The notes under the pieces were generated by a model. The model did not search any database. It worked only from the letters and a program-made list of their open reading frames with translations, and was not told the origin of the DNA. Shown here piece by piece: positions 7,897-15,993 of a DNA stretch of 64,000 nucleotides (positions within the stretch are counted from its first letter, which is position 1; each line of letters begins with the position of its first letter). This DNA comes from Amycolatopsis sp. NBC_01488. Its GTDB lineage: Bacteria; Actinomycetota; Actinomycetes; Mycobacteriales; Pseudonocardiaceae. The stretch lies in the NCBI RefSeq assembly GCF_036227105.1, contig NZ_CP109434.1, positions 8,342,501 to 8,406,500 of the forward strand, read 5' to 3'. A program made the position numbers and the translations under genes.

Positions 7897-9510
7897 TCAG
7901 CCGCGCACGAGCTCGTGTGCGAGCGCGGACAGGGAACGGGCGGTGGTGAACGGGACCAGCTCGGCCGACCAGCCGCGCTCGTGCAGGGCGGCCACCACGC
8001 GGGGCAGGCGCAGCACGCGGCCGCCCGCGCCGATGTAGCTGCGGGCCGCGTCGACCTCGCCGAGGCCGTTGACCTCCGCGACGACGTCGGTGAGCACCCG
8101 CTCGGCGGGCGCCGGCGCGGTTTCCGCGAGGTCAGTCGTGACGCCGGCGCTCGGCCGCGGTGGTGGCGGGGCGAAGCCGATGAGCGCGGCAGCCTCGCTG
8201 ACGCGCAGGTCGGTGCCGGGGTCACGATGGGCCTCGACGAGCCGGGCGTAGCCGCGCAGGAACTGTTCGACGGCCTCGGCATCCAGCACGGCGTCCAGTG
8301 CCTGCAGGGCCAGCGTGATGCCGTCGGCCCATTCGTAGACGCGCAGGTAGCTGTCGGAGCCGGCCCGCGCCCAATCCGCGGGCGCCGCGTTGACCGCGTA
8401 CCGGTCGCGCTTGGCCCGGCACGAGCGCGGCGCGTGGTCGAGGAAGTTCAGCTCCGCCACCACGCGCACGGGCATCCCGCGCCGCGCGCTCTCCGCGGCG
8501 ATCAGCTCGTACACGCGGTCGTAGGGCACGTGCGCGTTCGCCATCGCCTGGCTCACGCGGGCGGCGGACGCCTTGACCACGGACGAGAACCGCGGATCGC
8601 CGTCGAGGTCGGCGAGCACCGGGGTCGGGTAGGACAGGCAGGTGACGGCGTCGCCGAAGCCGCTGGCGTCCCGCTGGCTGGTGTACATCCGGTGCGCGAC
8701 GAGCGTCTCGCCGGTGTAGGCGGCGAGCGTGACCGCGTAGGCGGCGAGGTGCACGGCCGAGGGCCAGACGTGCTCGCGCGCCGCGATCGCCCGGGCGGCC
8801 GACAGCAGCGACGGCACGGTGTAGGAGGCACTGTGCGCGGCCTCGGAAGCCTTGCGGCGCGCGGAAAAAACGTCGGCGGGGAGATTTGCGACGATGTCGC
8901 GCCAGTACCTCAGCGCCGGTTCGACGTCGGCTTCGGTGCGGCTCTCCTCGAAGCGTGCGAGGTCGACGGGCTGGTGTTCGACCGGTCCCAGCACGGCGGG
9001 CCGGCCCTCGGTGCGCGCGGCCAGCAGCTCGTCGAGCTCGGCGGCCAGGCGGTCGAGGGCGACGTCGTCGAAGGCCAGGTGGTTGAAGACCAGGTGCAGC
9101 CGCACGAGCCGGCCGCCGGTGGTGACCACGCAGGCCCGCATCGGCCAGTCGCGGGCCAGGTCGAACGGAGTGCGGGTGAGCCGCGCGATGACGTCCACGG
9201 GCGCCGGGGTGCCGTCGTCCTCCGTGGTCGCCTCGGTGACCGGCTGCGGCGCCGGCGGCTGCACGAGCTGACGCGGCCAGGCACGCCCGTCCGCCGCGGT
9301 GCCGGTCAGGTCGTAGACCGTGCGCAGCACCTCGTGCCGGCGCACCAGGTGCGTCAGCGCCGTGCGAACGGCCGCGACCGTGCAGCCCGCGGGCAGCGGG
9401 TAGCTGGTGCCGATGTGCGCCTCGTACCGGGACGGCTCAGGCACCCGCAGGTACCGCAGCAGGTGGTGGTGCTGTCCCCAGCAGAGGTTCGCGCTCTTCG
9501 CCTCGGGCAT
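7897..9510 (-). CDS. Stand-alone condensation-domain protein with degenerate carrier-like tail
   Basis: 537 residues. Residues 10-440 form an NRPS condensation domain; the core HHxxxDG motif reads NHLAFDD (143-149), keeping the second His and the first Asp but changing the first His and the Gly. The last 75 residues resemble a carrier domain, but the place of the phosphopantetheine Ser reads SYIGAGGR and no attachment Ser is in the expected position. The start has GGAGG 7 nt upstream. It is the first gene of the minus-strand operon and divergent from the SK(V/E)A peptide gene. It could transfer the ACP-bound chain to an amine (peptide N-terminus or Lys), as free-standing condensation proteins do. 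Confidence 0.85.
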   Translation of the reverse strand: MPEAKSANLCWGQHHHLLRYLRVPEPSRYEAHIGTSYPLPAGCTVAAVRTALTHLVRRHEVLRTVYDLTGTAADGRAWPRQLVQPPAPQPVTEATTEDDGTPAPVDVIARLTRTPFDLARDWPMRACVVTTGGRLVRLHLVFNHLAFDDVALDRLAAELDELLAARTEGRPAVLGPVEHQPVDLARFEESRTEADVEPALRYWRDIVANLPADVFSARRKASEAAHSASYTVPSLLSAARAIAAREHVWPSAVHLAAYAVTLAAYTGETLVAHRMYTSQRDASGFGDAVTCLSYPTPVLADLDGDPRFSSVVKASAARVSQAMANAHVPYDRVYELIAAESARRGMPVRVVAELNFLDHAPRSCRAKRDRYAVNAAPADWARAGSDSYLRVYEWADGITLALQALDAVLDAEAVEQFLRGYARLVEAHRDPGTDLRVSEAAALIGFAPPPPRPSAGVTTDLAETAPAPAERVLTDVVAEVNGLGEVDAARSYIGAGGRVLRLPRVVAALHERGWSAELVPFTTARSLSALAHELVRG

Positions 9511-9740
9511 CCGGGGCCTCCAACCGTGAATCGTCGTACGCCGATGGTGGGCGGCCGCGGCGGAAATGGTTAGCCCCTGGCGGTGGCACGTTTTCCGTGG
9601 CACGAACATGACACCGGACGCCGAAGGAGTTTTCCTTGACCCGCAACGGTTCGTCGGTGAATCTGGGTTGGCCCCGCCGGAGCGCGAAAACGCGGACCGG
9701 ATCTGCGGGGAAATCCCACCAAAGGAATGAGGTAGCACCC
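9511..9740. promoter_or_regulatory. Divergent promoter region between condensation gene and repeat-peptide gene
   Basis: The 230-nt gap lies between two divergent starts. It carries GGAGG before the condensation gene and an AGGAATGAGG ribosome site 8 nt before the peptide ATG at 9741. An in-frame extension of the peptide reaches 9636 but has no ribosome site. Both arms of the biosynthetic locus must be initiated here. I could not assign specific -35/-10 boxes or an operator. Confidence 0.55.
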
Positions 9741-9890
9741 ATGTCGAAGGAAGCTTCGAAGGTCGCCAGCAAGGTCGCGTCGAAGGTCGCTTCGAAGGTC
9801 GCCAGCAAGGTCGCCTCCAAGGTCGCCTCCAAGGAGGCCTCCAAGGTGGCGTCCAAGGAAGCCTCGAAGGTCGCGTCCAAGGAGGCGTGA
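9741..9890 (+). CDS. 49-residue SK(V/E)A tetrapeptide-repeat peptide, candidate RiPP precursor or acyl scaffold
   Basis: Met followed by exactly twelve tetrads: one SKEA, six SKVA, then SKEA, SKVA, SKEA, SKVA, SKEA and stop. It contains only Ser, Lys, Val, Glu and Ala after Met; there is no Cys and no separate leader. Codon choice varies between tetrads (tcg/tcc/agc for Ser, gcc/gcg/gct for Ala), so the protein repeat is conserved more than the DNA. The ribosome site is strong and the gene opens the plus-strand arm that also encodes four GNATs. The 12 Lys could be acylated, and the 12 Ser could be dehydrated by the LanM at 16481. A Lys/Ala-rich DNA-binding peptide is the main alternative. I know no named family that fits. 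Confidence 0.8.
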   Translation: MSKEASKVASKVASKVASKVASKVASKVASKEASKVASKEASKVASKEA

Positions 9891-9894
9891 CCAC

Positions 9895-9942
9895 CCGGCG
9901 GGATGGCGGCGCACCACACCGGACGCGCCGCCGTCCCGCCGG
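9895..9942 (+). terminator. Strong hairpin after the repeat-peptide gene
   Basis: Two 18-nt arms (9895-9912 and 9925-9942) pair along their whole length with a single G-U wobble, around a 12-nt loop. The hairpin begins 5 nt after the peptide stop codon. There is no T-run. A second, shorter hairpin follows at 9947-9968. Such a structure between a precursor gene and its tailoring genes commonly attenuates read-through or protects the short precursor message. Confidence 0.75.
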
Positions 9943-10149
9943 ATCCGGCCCTTTCCCGTGAAGGGGCCGGGCTTGCGGCCACCGCGGGCGCGGCACCCCC
10001 GGCACCAGCCGGGCGGTGCCGTTCCCGCGGCTGCCCCGCCGCCTCCGCCAGTGTCCTGAATGAGTCGTTCGGGGGCTGCGCGGGTGCGTCCCGGAGCACG
10101 CCGGGGCCCGCACCGCCGCCGCCACCACCCCACCAGCCCGGGAGGGGCC

Positions 10150-10671
10150 ATGACCTCGATCGCGCCCGCCGCACCGGCGGTGGACCGCGCGCTGCCGCGC
10201 TGGTCGGCCCGCGCCTACGCGGACGCCGACCGGGCGGAAGTGCTCACGCTGTTCGCCGACCCCGGTTTCCGCTTCCGCACCGACCGGCCCGACACGCGGC
10301 CGGAGTGGGAGGTCCTCGAGCTCCTCGGCGACGACACGCGCGTGCTCCGCGCCGACGGCGAGCCCATCGGCCTCTACGCCCTCGAGCACGAGGGCAGCGA
10401 GCACGGCTGCCACTACGTCCTGCACCTGCGCCTGCGGTCCGGCGCCCCGGTGCACTGGTGGCGCGACGCGTACCACGAGATCGTGCGGGCCCTGCGGTGG
10501 CGGCACGAGGTGGTGCGGCTGTCGGTCCGGTTCCCCGAGTTCGACCCGGCGGGCCTCGCCTTCGCGCGGTCCGCCGGCCTCACCGAAGAGGGCACGCTCG
10601 CCGGCGTGACCACCCACGAGGGCCGTCGCCGCGGCACGGTCTACTTCTCCCAGGTCTGGTCGGAATCATGA
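10150..10671 (+). CDS. GNAT-family N-acyltransferase (1 of 4)
   Basis: 173 residues, starting at the ATG with GGAGGGG 4-10 nt upstream. The fold follows the GNAT order: an N-terminal ADRAEVLTLF helix, a VLRADGEPIGLYALE strand pair, a central HYVLHLRL strand and a helix after HWWRDAYHEIV. The classical Q/RxxGxG/A loop is not clear, so it may use an acyl-ACP rather than acetyl-CoA. The stop overlaps the next start as ATGA. GNAT-like enzymes attach fatty or polyketide chains to ribosomal peptides in selidamides and goadvionins, which makes the tandem GNATs next to a Lys-rich peptide suggestive. Confidence 0.75.
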   Translation: MTSIAPAAPAVDRALPRWSARAYADADRAEVLTLFADPGFRFRTDRPDTRPEWEVLELLGDDTRVLRADGEPIGLYALEHEGSEHGCHYVLHLRLRSGAPVHWWRDAYHEIVRALRWRHEVVRLSVRFPEFDPAGLAFARSAGLTEEGTLAGVTTHEGRRRGTVYFSQVWSES

Positions 10672-11123
10672 AACTGCGCGGATACCGCGGCACCGACCGC
10701 GGGCTGCTGAGCGGGCCGTGGCTCGCCGGCGAGCTGCTGGGCCTGCCGATGGCGAACTGGCCGGTGCTCGCCGACCCGACGGAGGTCCCGCCGCCCGCCG
10801 GCCACGACGAAGAGCTGTGCGTCACCGACGGCGCCTTCGTCCGCTACACGGACATCGACTGGGTGCACCGGCGTGCCCGCCTCGAGATCGGCGTCCACCA
10901 TGGACTGTCCGATGTGGACACGATTGTCGAAGAGGCCGTCGAGCACGGGTTCACCGGCCTGAACCTGCGGCGCCTGCACGGCTGGGTCACCCCGGCCGCG
11001 CGGCCCGGCACCCCAGCGCTGACCGCGGCCGGGTTCCGGCGCGAAGCGGTCGTCCCGGCCGCCACCTGGTTCGACGGCGCACCGGCCGCACGGGAGATCT
11101 GGGGGACGATCCGCCATGACTGA
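10668..11123 (+). CDS. GNAT-family N-acyltransferase (2 of 4)
   Basis: 151 residues; its ATG overlaps the previous stop (ATGA) and its end overlaps the next start by 8 bp. The segment DIDWVHRRARLEIGVHHGL is the beta4-beta5 region of GNATs that accepts donor and acceptor, followed by a helix (VDTIVEEAVEHGFTGLNLRRL) and the terminal AAGFRREAVVPA beta strand pair typical of the family. It resembles the fourth protein of the set in the DWxxxRxxLEIG pattern. The donor is unknown. Confidence 0.78.
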   Translation: MKLRGYRGTDRGLLSGPWLAGELLGLPMANWPVLADPTEVPPPAGHDEELCVTDGAFVRYTDIDWVHRRARLEIGVHHGLSDVDTIVEEAVEHGFTGLNLRRLHGWVTPAARPGTPALTAAGFRREAVVPAATWFDGAPAAREIWGTIRHD

Positions 11124-11562
11124 GCTGAGACCGCTTTCGCCCGCCGAGGCCGCCCAGGGACTACGCCGCGCCGGGGACGCCGCGCGCGGGTTCCTCGGCA
11201 CCGACCCGGTCACCCAGAACGACGCACTGCTCGTGCGCGAGCTCACCCGCCGCGAAGCCCAGGTGTACGCCGCGGGCGGCGCGCTGGTCGGCTGCGTGCC
11301 GAACCGGGTGCAGCCACGCCAGGCGTACGTCTCGAGCACGTCCGCCGGGCCCGAGCCGGTGCACGCCCTGCTCGCGTACCTGGCCACCTACCAGCGGCGG
11401 ACGTCGTTCGTCGCGCTGGTCCCCACCGACAGCACCGACGGCGCCGCCGCCTTTCTCGGGGCCGGGTTCGCGCGCACCGGCGTGCTGCCCGGCCACCGCT
11501 ACGCCGGCCACGCCTTCCACGACGTGCTGGTCCTGGTGAAGGAGGAGCCATGCCGATCGTGA
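11116..11562 (+). CDS. GNAT-like protein (3 of 4)
   Basis: 148 residues, overlapping its neighbours by 8 and 13 bp. It is the least typical of the four: only the second half (HALLAYLATYQRRTSFVALVPTD, then AAAFLGAGFARTGVLPGHRY) shows the GNAT helix and the final GF.x.G strand, and the CoA-binding loop is not recognisable. It may be a structural partner of the GNAT encoded next to it. Confidence 0.65.
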   Translation: MTELRPLSPAEAAQGLRRAGDAARGFLGTDPVTQNDALLVRELTRREAQVYAAGGALVGCVPNRVQPRQAYVSSTSAGPEPVHALLAYLATYQRRTSFVALVPTDSTDGAAAFLGAGFARTGVLPGHRYAGHAFHDVLVLVKEEPCRS

Positions 11563-12131
11563 CCGTCCGGCACTTCACCGACGAGGACGTCCCGCTGCGC
11601 ACGGAACTGCTGCGCGAAGCACGGTTCACGGCCAACCTCACCGACTTCGCCGTCGGTTCCGGCGACGACGGCCTGAGGGCCGCGCAGCACCGCACCATCG
11701 CCGAGGAGCACCGCACCAAGCGGATCTTCACCGTGTGCGGCCCGCGCGACCGCGTGATGGGGTTCGCGTGGATCACCTCGATCGACTGGCGCGCGCAGCG
11801 TTGCGAGCTGTCCTTCGGCGTGCTGCCGCGTGACCGCGGGCTCGGCGCGCTCGCCGTCTACGCCGTGCACAAGCACCTGCGCGACGAGCTCAACATGCGC
11901 GTGATCGTCAACCAGGTCCTCACGCACAACACGATGTTCCTGTCCGCCGAAGCCCTCGAAGCCCAGCACCAGGTCCGGTGCGAACGGGACTCCTACACCG
12001 TCGGCGAGTGGCGCACGGCGTGCTACTGGACGCTGTCCGACGAGGACGTCCAGGCGCACGAGGCCTCGGCCGGAGAACGCCGCCGGGAGCTCGCCGAGCG
12101 GATCCGCGAGCGCATCGAGGCCCGGTCGTGA
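11550..12131 (+). CDS. GNAT-family N-acyltransferase (4 of 4)
   Basis: 193 residues, with AAGGAGGAGCC in front of the ATG. It is the most canonical of the set: a VMGFAWITSIDW strand, QRCELSFGVLP, then the CoA-loop-like RDRGLGALAVYAVHKHL helix and a VLTHNTMFLSAEALEA motif typical of GNATs that acylate amines, followed by a charged C-terminal helix. Its stop overlaps the GTG start of the protease gene (GTGA). It is the best candidate in the set for the actual acyl transfer step. Confidence 0.83.
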   Translation: MPIVTVRHFTDEDVPLRTELLREARFTANLTDFAVGSGDDGLRAAQHRTIAEEHRTKRIFTVCGPRDRVMGFAWITSIDWRAQRCELSFGVLPRDRGLGALAVYAVHKHLRDELNMRVIVNQVLTHNTMFLSAEALEAQHQVRCERDSYTVGEWRTACYWTLSDEDVQAHEASAGERRRELAERIRERIEARS

Positions 12132-15100
12132 CCGGGCGGGCCGGGTACCTGCGCACGCCCGCGATCTCCGGCGGCACCGTCTACTTCGCGTGTGAGGACG
12201 ACCTGTGGTCGGTGCCCGCCGAGGGCGGCCGGGCGCACCGCCTGACCGCGGGCCCCGGCGAAGCCCGGCGGCCGCGGATCTCCCCGGACGGCACGGAAAT
12301 CGCGTTCGTCGGCACCGACGACGGCCCGGCCGAGGTGTACGTCATGCCGGCCGAGGGCGGCCGTCCCCGCCGGCTGACCCACCAGGCGGGCCGCTGCCTC
12401 ACCGTCGGCTGGCACCCGCACACCGGCGAGGTGCTCTACGCGACCGACGCCGAGCAGCCGTCCGGCTTCGGCGCGCGCCTGTTCTCGGTGCCGCCGGCGG
12501 GCGGTCCCCCGCGGCCGCTGCGGCTCGGCCCGGCCGACACGATCGCCTTCGGCGACGGCGTCGTCGTCGGCCGCAACACCGCGGATCCCGCGCGGTGGAA
12601 GCGATACCGGGGCGGCGGCACCGGCGAGCTGTGGTACGGCGAGCAGGAAACCGGGCCGTTCACGCGGCTCGTCGCGCTGCCCTGGAACGTCGCCGACCCC
12701 TGCTGGGCCGGCGGCCGCGTCCACTTCATCAGCGACCACGAGGGCATCGGCAACGTCTACTCGTGCCGGCCCGACGGCACCGGCCTGCGCCGCCACACCG
12801 ACCACCACGACCACTACGCGCGCGGGCTCACCACCGACGGCACCCGGCTGGTCTACACCGCGGGCGCCCGGCTGCACCTGCTCGACGCGCTCGGCGCGCG
12901 GCCGGTGGCGGTCGACCTGGGCGGCGCGGCCCCGCAGCGGGGCCGCCGGTTCGCCCCCGCGGGCGAGTACTTCGACGGCGCCCGGCTCAGCCCCGACGGC
13001 ACCCGGCTCGCGGTGACCGCGCGCGGCAAGGCGTTCACCTTCGCGCACTGGTCCGGGCCGGTCCGCGGCCACGGCAGCGCCGACGGCGTCCGCTACCGGC
13101 TGCTGCGCTGGCTGGCCGGCGGGCGGCAGCTCGTCGCCGTGGCCGCCGACGAGAGCCCGGACGAACGGATCGTGCTGATGGACGCCGAGGGCGGCGAGGA
13201 CGCGGCGGTGCTGGTCGCCGGCGGCGTCGGGCACATCACCGAGCTGACCGCCTCGCCCGCGTCCGGGCTCGTCGCCTTCGCGACCAGCCGCCAGCGCGTG
13301 TGGACCGTGGACACCGCCGACGTGCTCCCCCGGCCCCGGCTCCTCGACGCCAGCCGGCACGAGCGCATCGAGGACCTCGCGTGGTCGCCCGACGGCCGGT
13401 GGCTGGCCTACACGTTCCCCGAGTCGCCGCGCACGTCGTCGATCAAGCTCGCCGACACCGCGTCCGGGCGGACCCACCGGGTCACCGAACCGGTCGTGCG
13501 GGACGCGCGCCCGGCGTTCGACCCGTCCGGGCGGTACCTCTACTTCCTCGGCCAGCGCGACCTCACGCCCGAGCTGGACCAGGTGCAGTTCGACGTCGGG
13601 TTCCCGTTCGGCTCCCGGCCCTACCTGATCACGCTGCGGGACGGTGAAGAGTCGCCGTTCGAGGCCCGGGCCGCCGTGCCGGGGCAGGCGCTGCCCGCCC
13701 CGCGCGGCGACGGCCGGGTGGAGGTGGACCTCGACGGGATTTCCCGGCGGGTAGCAGCCTTCCCCGTGCCTGAAGGCCGCTACAGCGACATCGCGGCGCT
13801 GCCCGGCCGGGTGCTGCTGCTGTCGGTGCCGCTCGCCGCGCCCGATCCGGCCCACCCGGACGCCGTCGGCGAGGGCACCGTGTCGCTGGTGGACCTCGGG
13901 ACCGGCCGGGTCACCGCCGGCTGCCTCGGCCCGGTCGACGAGCTGGACGTGCGGGGCGACGTGGTGCTGCACCGCACCGACAGCCGGTTGCGGGTGCTGC
14001 GCGCCGACGCCGCCGGCGACCCGCCCGACGGCGAGGAGCCGGGCCCGGCGACCGGCTGGGTCGACCTCGGGCGCGTCAAGGTCCCGTTCGACCCGGCCGC
14101 CGAGTGGCGGCAGATGTTCCGCGAGGCGTGGCGGCTGCAACGCGAAGGCTATTGGGACGCGCAGATGTCCGGACTCGACTGGGACGCGGTGTACGACCGG
14201 TACGCGCCGCTCGCGGAGCTGGTGTCGTGCCGCGCCGAGCTGTCCGACCTGATCTGGGAACTGCACGGCGAGCTCGGCACCTCGCACGCGTTCGAGCGCG
14301 GCGGCGAATACCGCGCCGGGCCGGACGAAGCGCAGGGCTTCCTCGGCGTCGACTGGGACACCCCCGCCGACGGCTCTTCGTGGCGGATCGCCCGGATCCT
14401 GCGGGGCGACCCGTGGAACCCGAAGGCCGGTTCGCCGTGCGCCCGGCTCGGTGCCGACATCCGCGCGGGCGACGCCGTGGTCGCGGTCAACGGACGGCGG
14501 GTCGGCCCGGCGGGTCCCGGTGAGCTCCTGGTCGGGCAGGCCGACCGCGAGGTGGAGCTGACGGTGCGGCGGGCGGGCGTGGCCGAGCACCGCGTCGTCG
14601 TGCGGGCCTGCGCGAGCGAGGCGCGGGCGCGGTACCTGGACTGGACCGAGGGCAACCGCGCCTACGTGCGGGCGTTGTCCGGCGGGCGGCTGGGCTACCT
14701 GCACGTGCCCGACATGACGCGCGCCGGGTACGCCGACTTCGTCCGCGGCTTCCTCACCGAACTCGATCGCGACGGCCTGATCGTCGACGTCCGGTTCAAC
14801 ACCGGCGGGCACGTCTCGCCGCTGCTGCTCGACCGGCTGGCCCGGCGCCGCACCGGCACCGAGCACGGCCGCTGGAGCGGGATGGCGCCCTACCCCACGG
14901 AATCGCCACGCGGCCCGATGGCGACGTTGCTCAACGAGCACACCGGCTCCGACGGCGAGATCTTCGCCCACGTCTTCCGCGCGCTCGGGCTGGGCCCGCT
15001 CATCGGCAGGCGCAGCTGGGGCGGGGTGATCGCGACCTGGCCGCGGCACCGGCTGGTGGACGGCACGGTCACCACGCAGCCCGAGTTCCGCTACCGGTTC

Positions 15101-15295
15101 GGCGACGCGGGCGGCTCGCTGGAGAACCACGGCGTGGAACCGGATCTCGCGGTGGTGCCCGCCCCGGACCGGCTCCTGCCGGGCGAGGACGACCAGCTCG
15201 CCGCGGCCGTCGCGCACCTGCTGGCCGAACTGGGCGAGGACGCGGGCGAGCTGCCCGCGCCCCGGGCGGCGCTGCTGCTGCCGCAGGCGCCGTGA
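12128..15295 (+). CDS. Tricorn-type protease: beta-propeller, PDZ and S41 peptidase domains
   Basis: 1055 residues from a GTG overlapping the previous stop. Residues 1-650 carry repeated WSPDG/ISPDG-type TolB/propeller blades, about 738-820 is a PDZ domain (DIRAGDAVVAVNGRRV), and 850-1040 is an S41 core with the oxyanion segment DVRFNTGG, the nucleophile Ser941 in EHTGSDGEIF and a C-terminal SLENHGVEPDLAV. No signal peptide is present, so it is cytoplasmic like tricorn protease, which trims oligopeptides. Within this operon it may process or degrade the modified peptide. The next gene overlaps its stop by 4 bp. Confidence 0.9.
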   Translation: MTGRAGYLRTPAISGGTVYFACEDDLWSVPAEGGRAHRLTAGPGEARRPRISPDGTEIAFVGTDDGPAEVYVMPAEGGRPRRLTHQAGRCLTVGWHPHTGEVLYATDAEQPSGFGARLFSVPPAGGPPRPLRLGPADTIAFGDGVVVGRNTADPARWKRYRGGGTGELWYGEQETGPFTRLVALPWNVADPCWAGGRVHFISDHEGIGNVYSCRPDGTGLRRHTDHHDHYARGLTTDGTRLVYTAGARLHLLDALGARPVAVDLGGAAPQRGRRFAPAGEYFDGARLSPDGTRLAVTARGKAFTFAHWSGPVRGHGSADGVRYRLLRWLAGGRQLVAVAADESPDERIVLMDAEGGEDAAVLVAGGVGHITELTASPASGLVAFATSRQRVWTVDTADVLPRPRLLDASRHERIEDLAWSPDGRWLAYTFPESPRTSSIKLADTASGRTHRVTEPVVRDARPAFDPSGRYLYFLGQRDLTPELDQVQFDVGFPFGSRPYLITLRDGEESPFEARAAVPGQALPAPRGDGRVEVDLDGISRRVAAFPVPEGRYSDIAALPGRVLLLSVPLAAPDPAHPDAVGEGTVSLVDLGTGRVTAGCLGPVDELDVRGDVVLHRTDSRLRVLRADAAGDPPDGEEPGPATGWVDLGRVKVPFDPAAEWRQMFREAWRLQREGYWDAQMSGLDWDAVYDRYAPLAELVSCRAELSDLIWELHGELGTSHAFERGGEYRAGPDEAQGFLGVDWDTPADGSSWRIARILRGDPWNPKAGSPCARLGADIRAGDAVVAVNGRRVGPAGPGELLVGQADREVELTVRRAGVAEHRVVVRACASEARARYLDWTEGNRAYVRALSGGRLGYLHVPDMTRAGYADFVRGFLTELDRDGLIVDVRFNTGGHVSPLLLDRLARRRTGTEHGRWSGMAPYPTESPRGPMATLLNEHTGSDGEIFAHVFRALGLGPLIGRRSWGGVIATWPRHRLVDGTVTTQPEFRYRFGDAGGSLENHGVEPDLAVVPAPDRLLPGEDDQLAAAVAHLLAELGEDAGELPAPRAALLLPQAP

Positions 15296-15993
15296 CCGGC
15301 CACGTCGACGTCTGGCTGGTGCCGGTCCGTCCCCGGCCGGAGTGGCTCGGGCTGCTCGACGACGCCGAACGCGCCCGCGCCGCCCGGCTGGCCGCCACCC
15401 CCGCGGGCGACGTGTTCACGGCTTCCCGTGCGCTGCAACGTCTTTGGGGCGCTTCCGCGGTCGGCGTCCCGCCGTCGGAGGTGGTGATCGACCGGTCCTG
15501 CGAGCACTGCGGCGACCCCGGCCACGGCCGGCCGCGGCTGGCCGGCGCCCCCGCGTTCTCGGTGTCCCACACCGGGCACTGGCTGCTGCTGGCCGTGGCG
15601 GGCGCGGGGATCATCGGCGCGGACATCGAAGACCCGGCCGCGGCGGCCGACCCCGCCGGGCTGGCCGGGGTCGTCCTGTCGGCCGCCGAGCACCGTGAGT
15701 TCGCGGCCGCGGACCCGGCGCGGCGGCCGGCCCGGCTGCTGACCGCGTGGACCCGCAAGGAGGCGGCGATGAAGCTGGCCGGACTGGGCCTGGCCGCCGC
15801 CCCCGCGCGGGTGGACGTGCGAGGGCCGCAGGCCCGTTCGGACGTCCCGGGCTGGCCGCGCGAGCCCGTCCACCTGCGTTCCCTCGCCGTGCCCGGCGGC
15901 CACGTCGCGGCGCTGGCCACGACCGTGCCCGTCCGTGCCGTGCACCGGCGTGACCTGGCCGGACTCGACGCGCTGATGGCGGCGCCGCCGTGA
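15292..15993 (+). CDS. 4'-phosphopantetheinyl transferase, Sfp type
   Basis: 233 residues from a GTG overlapping the protease stop. The Sfp-type signature is present: FSVSHTGHW (P2), GADIED in place of the usual GVDIE (Mg ligands), and WTRKEAAMKLAGLGL (P3). It moves phosphopantetheine from CoA onto the carrier Ser, so it should activate the ACP encoded at 4019-4285. Its last 130 bp share a sequence block with the non-coding repeats that follow the gene. Confidence 0.93.
   Translation: MTGHVDVWLVPVRPRPEWLGLLDDAERARAARLAATPAGDVFTASRALQRLWGASAVGVPPSEVVIDRSCEHCGDPGHGRPRLAGAPAFSVSHTGHWLLLAVAGAGIIGADIEDPAAAADPAGLAGVVLSAAEHREFAAADPARRPARLLTAWTRKEAAMKLAGLGLAAAPARVDVRGPQARSDVPGWPREPVHLRSLAVPGGHVAALATTVPVRAVHRRDLAGLDALMAAPP

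Noticed and set aside
9636..9740. N-terminal extension of the repeat peptide by 35 codons
   Set aside because: The ribosome site AGGAATGAGG lies inside the extension, correctly spaced for the ATG at 9741, and the extension has no leader-like pattern.
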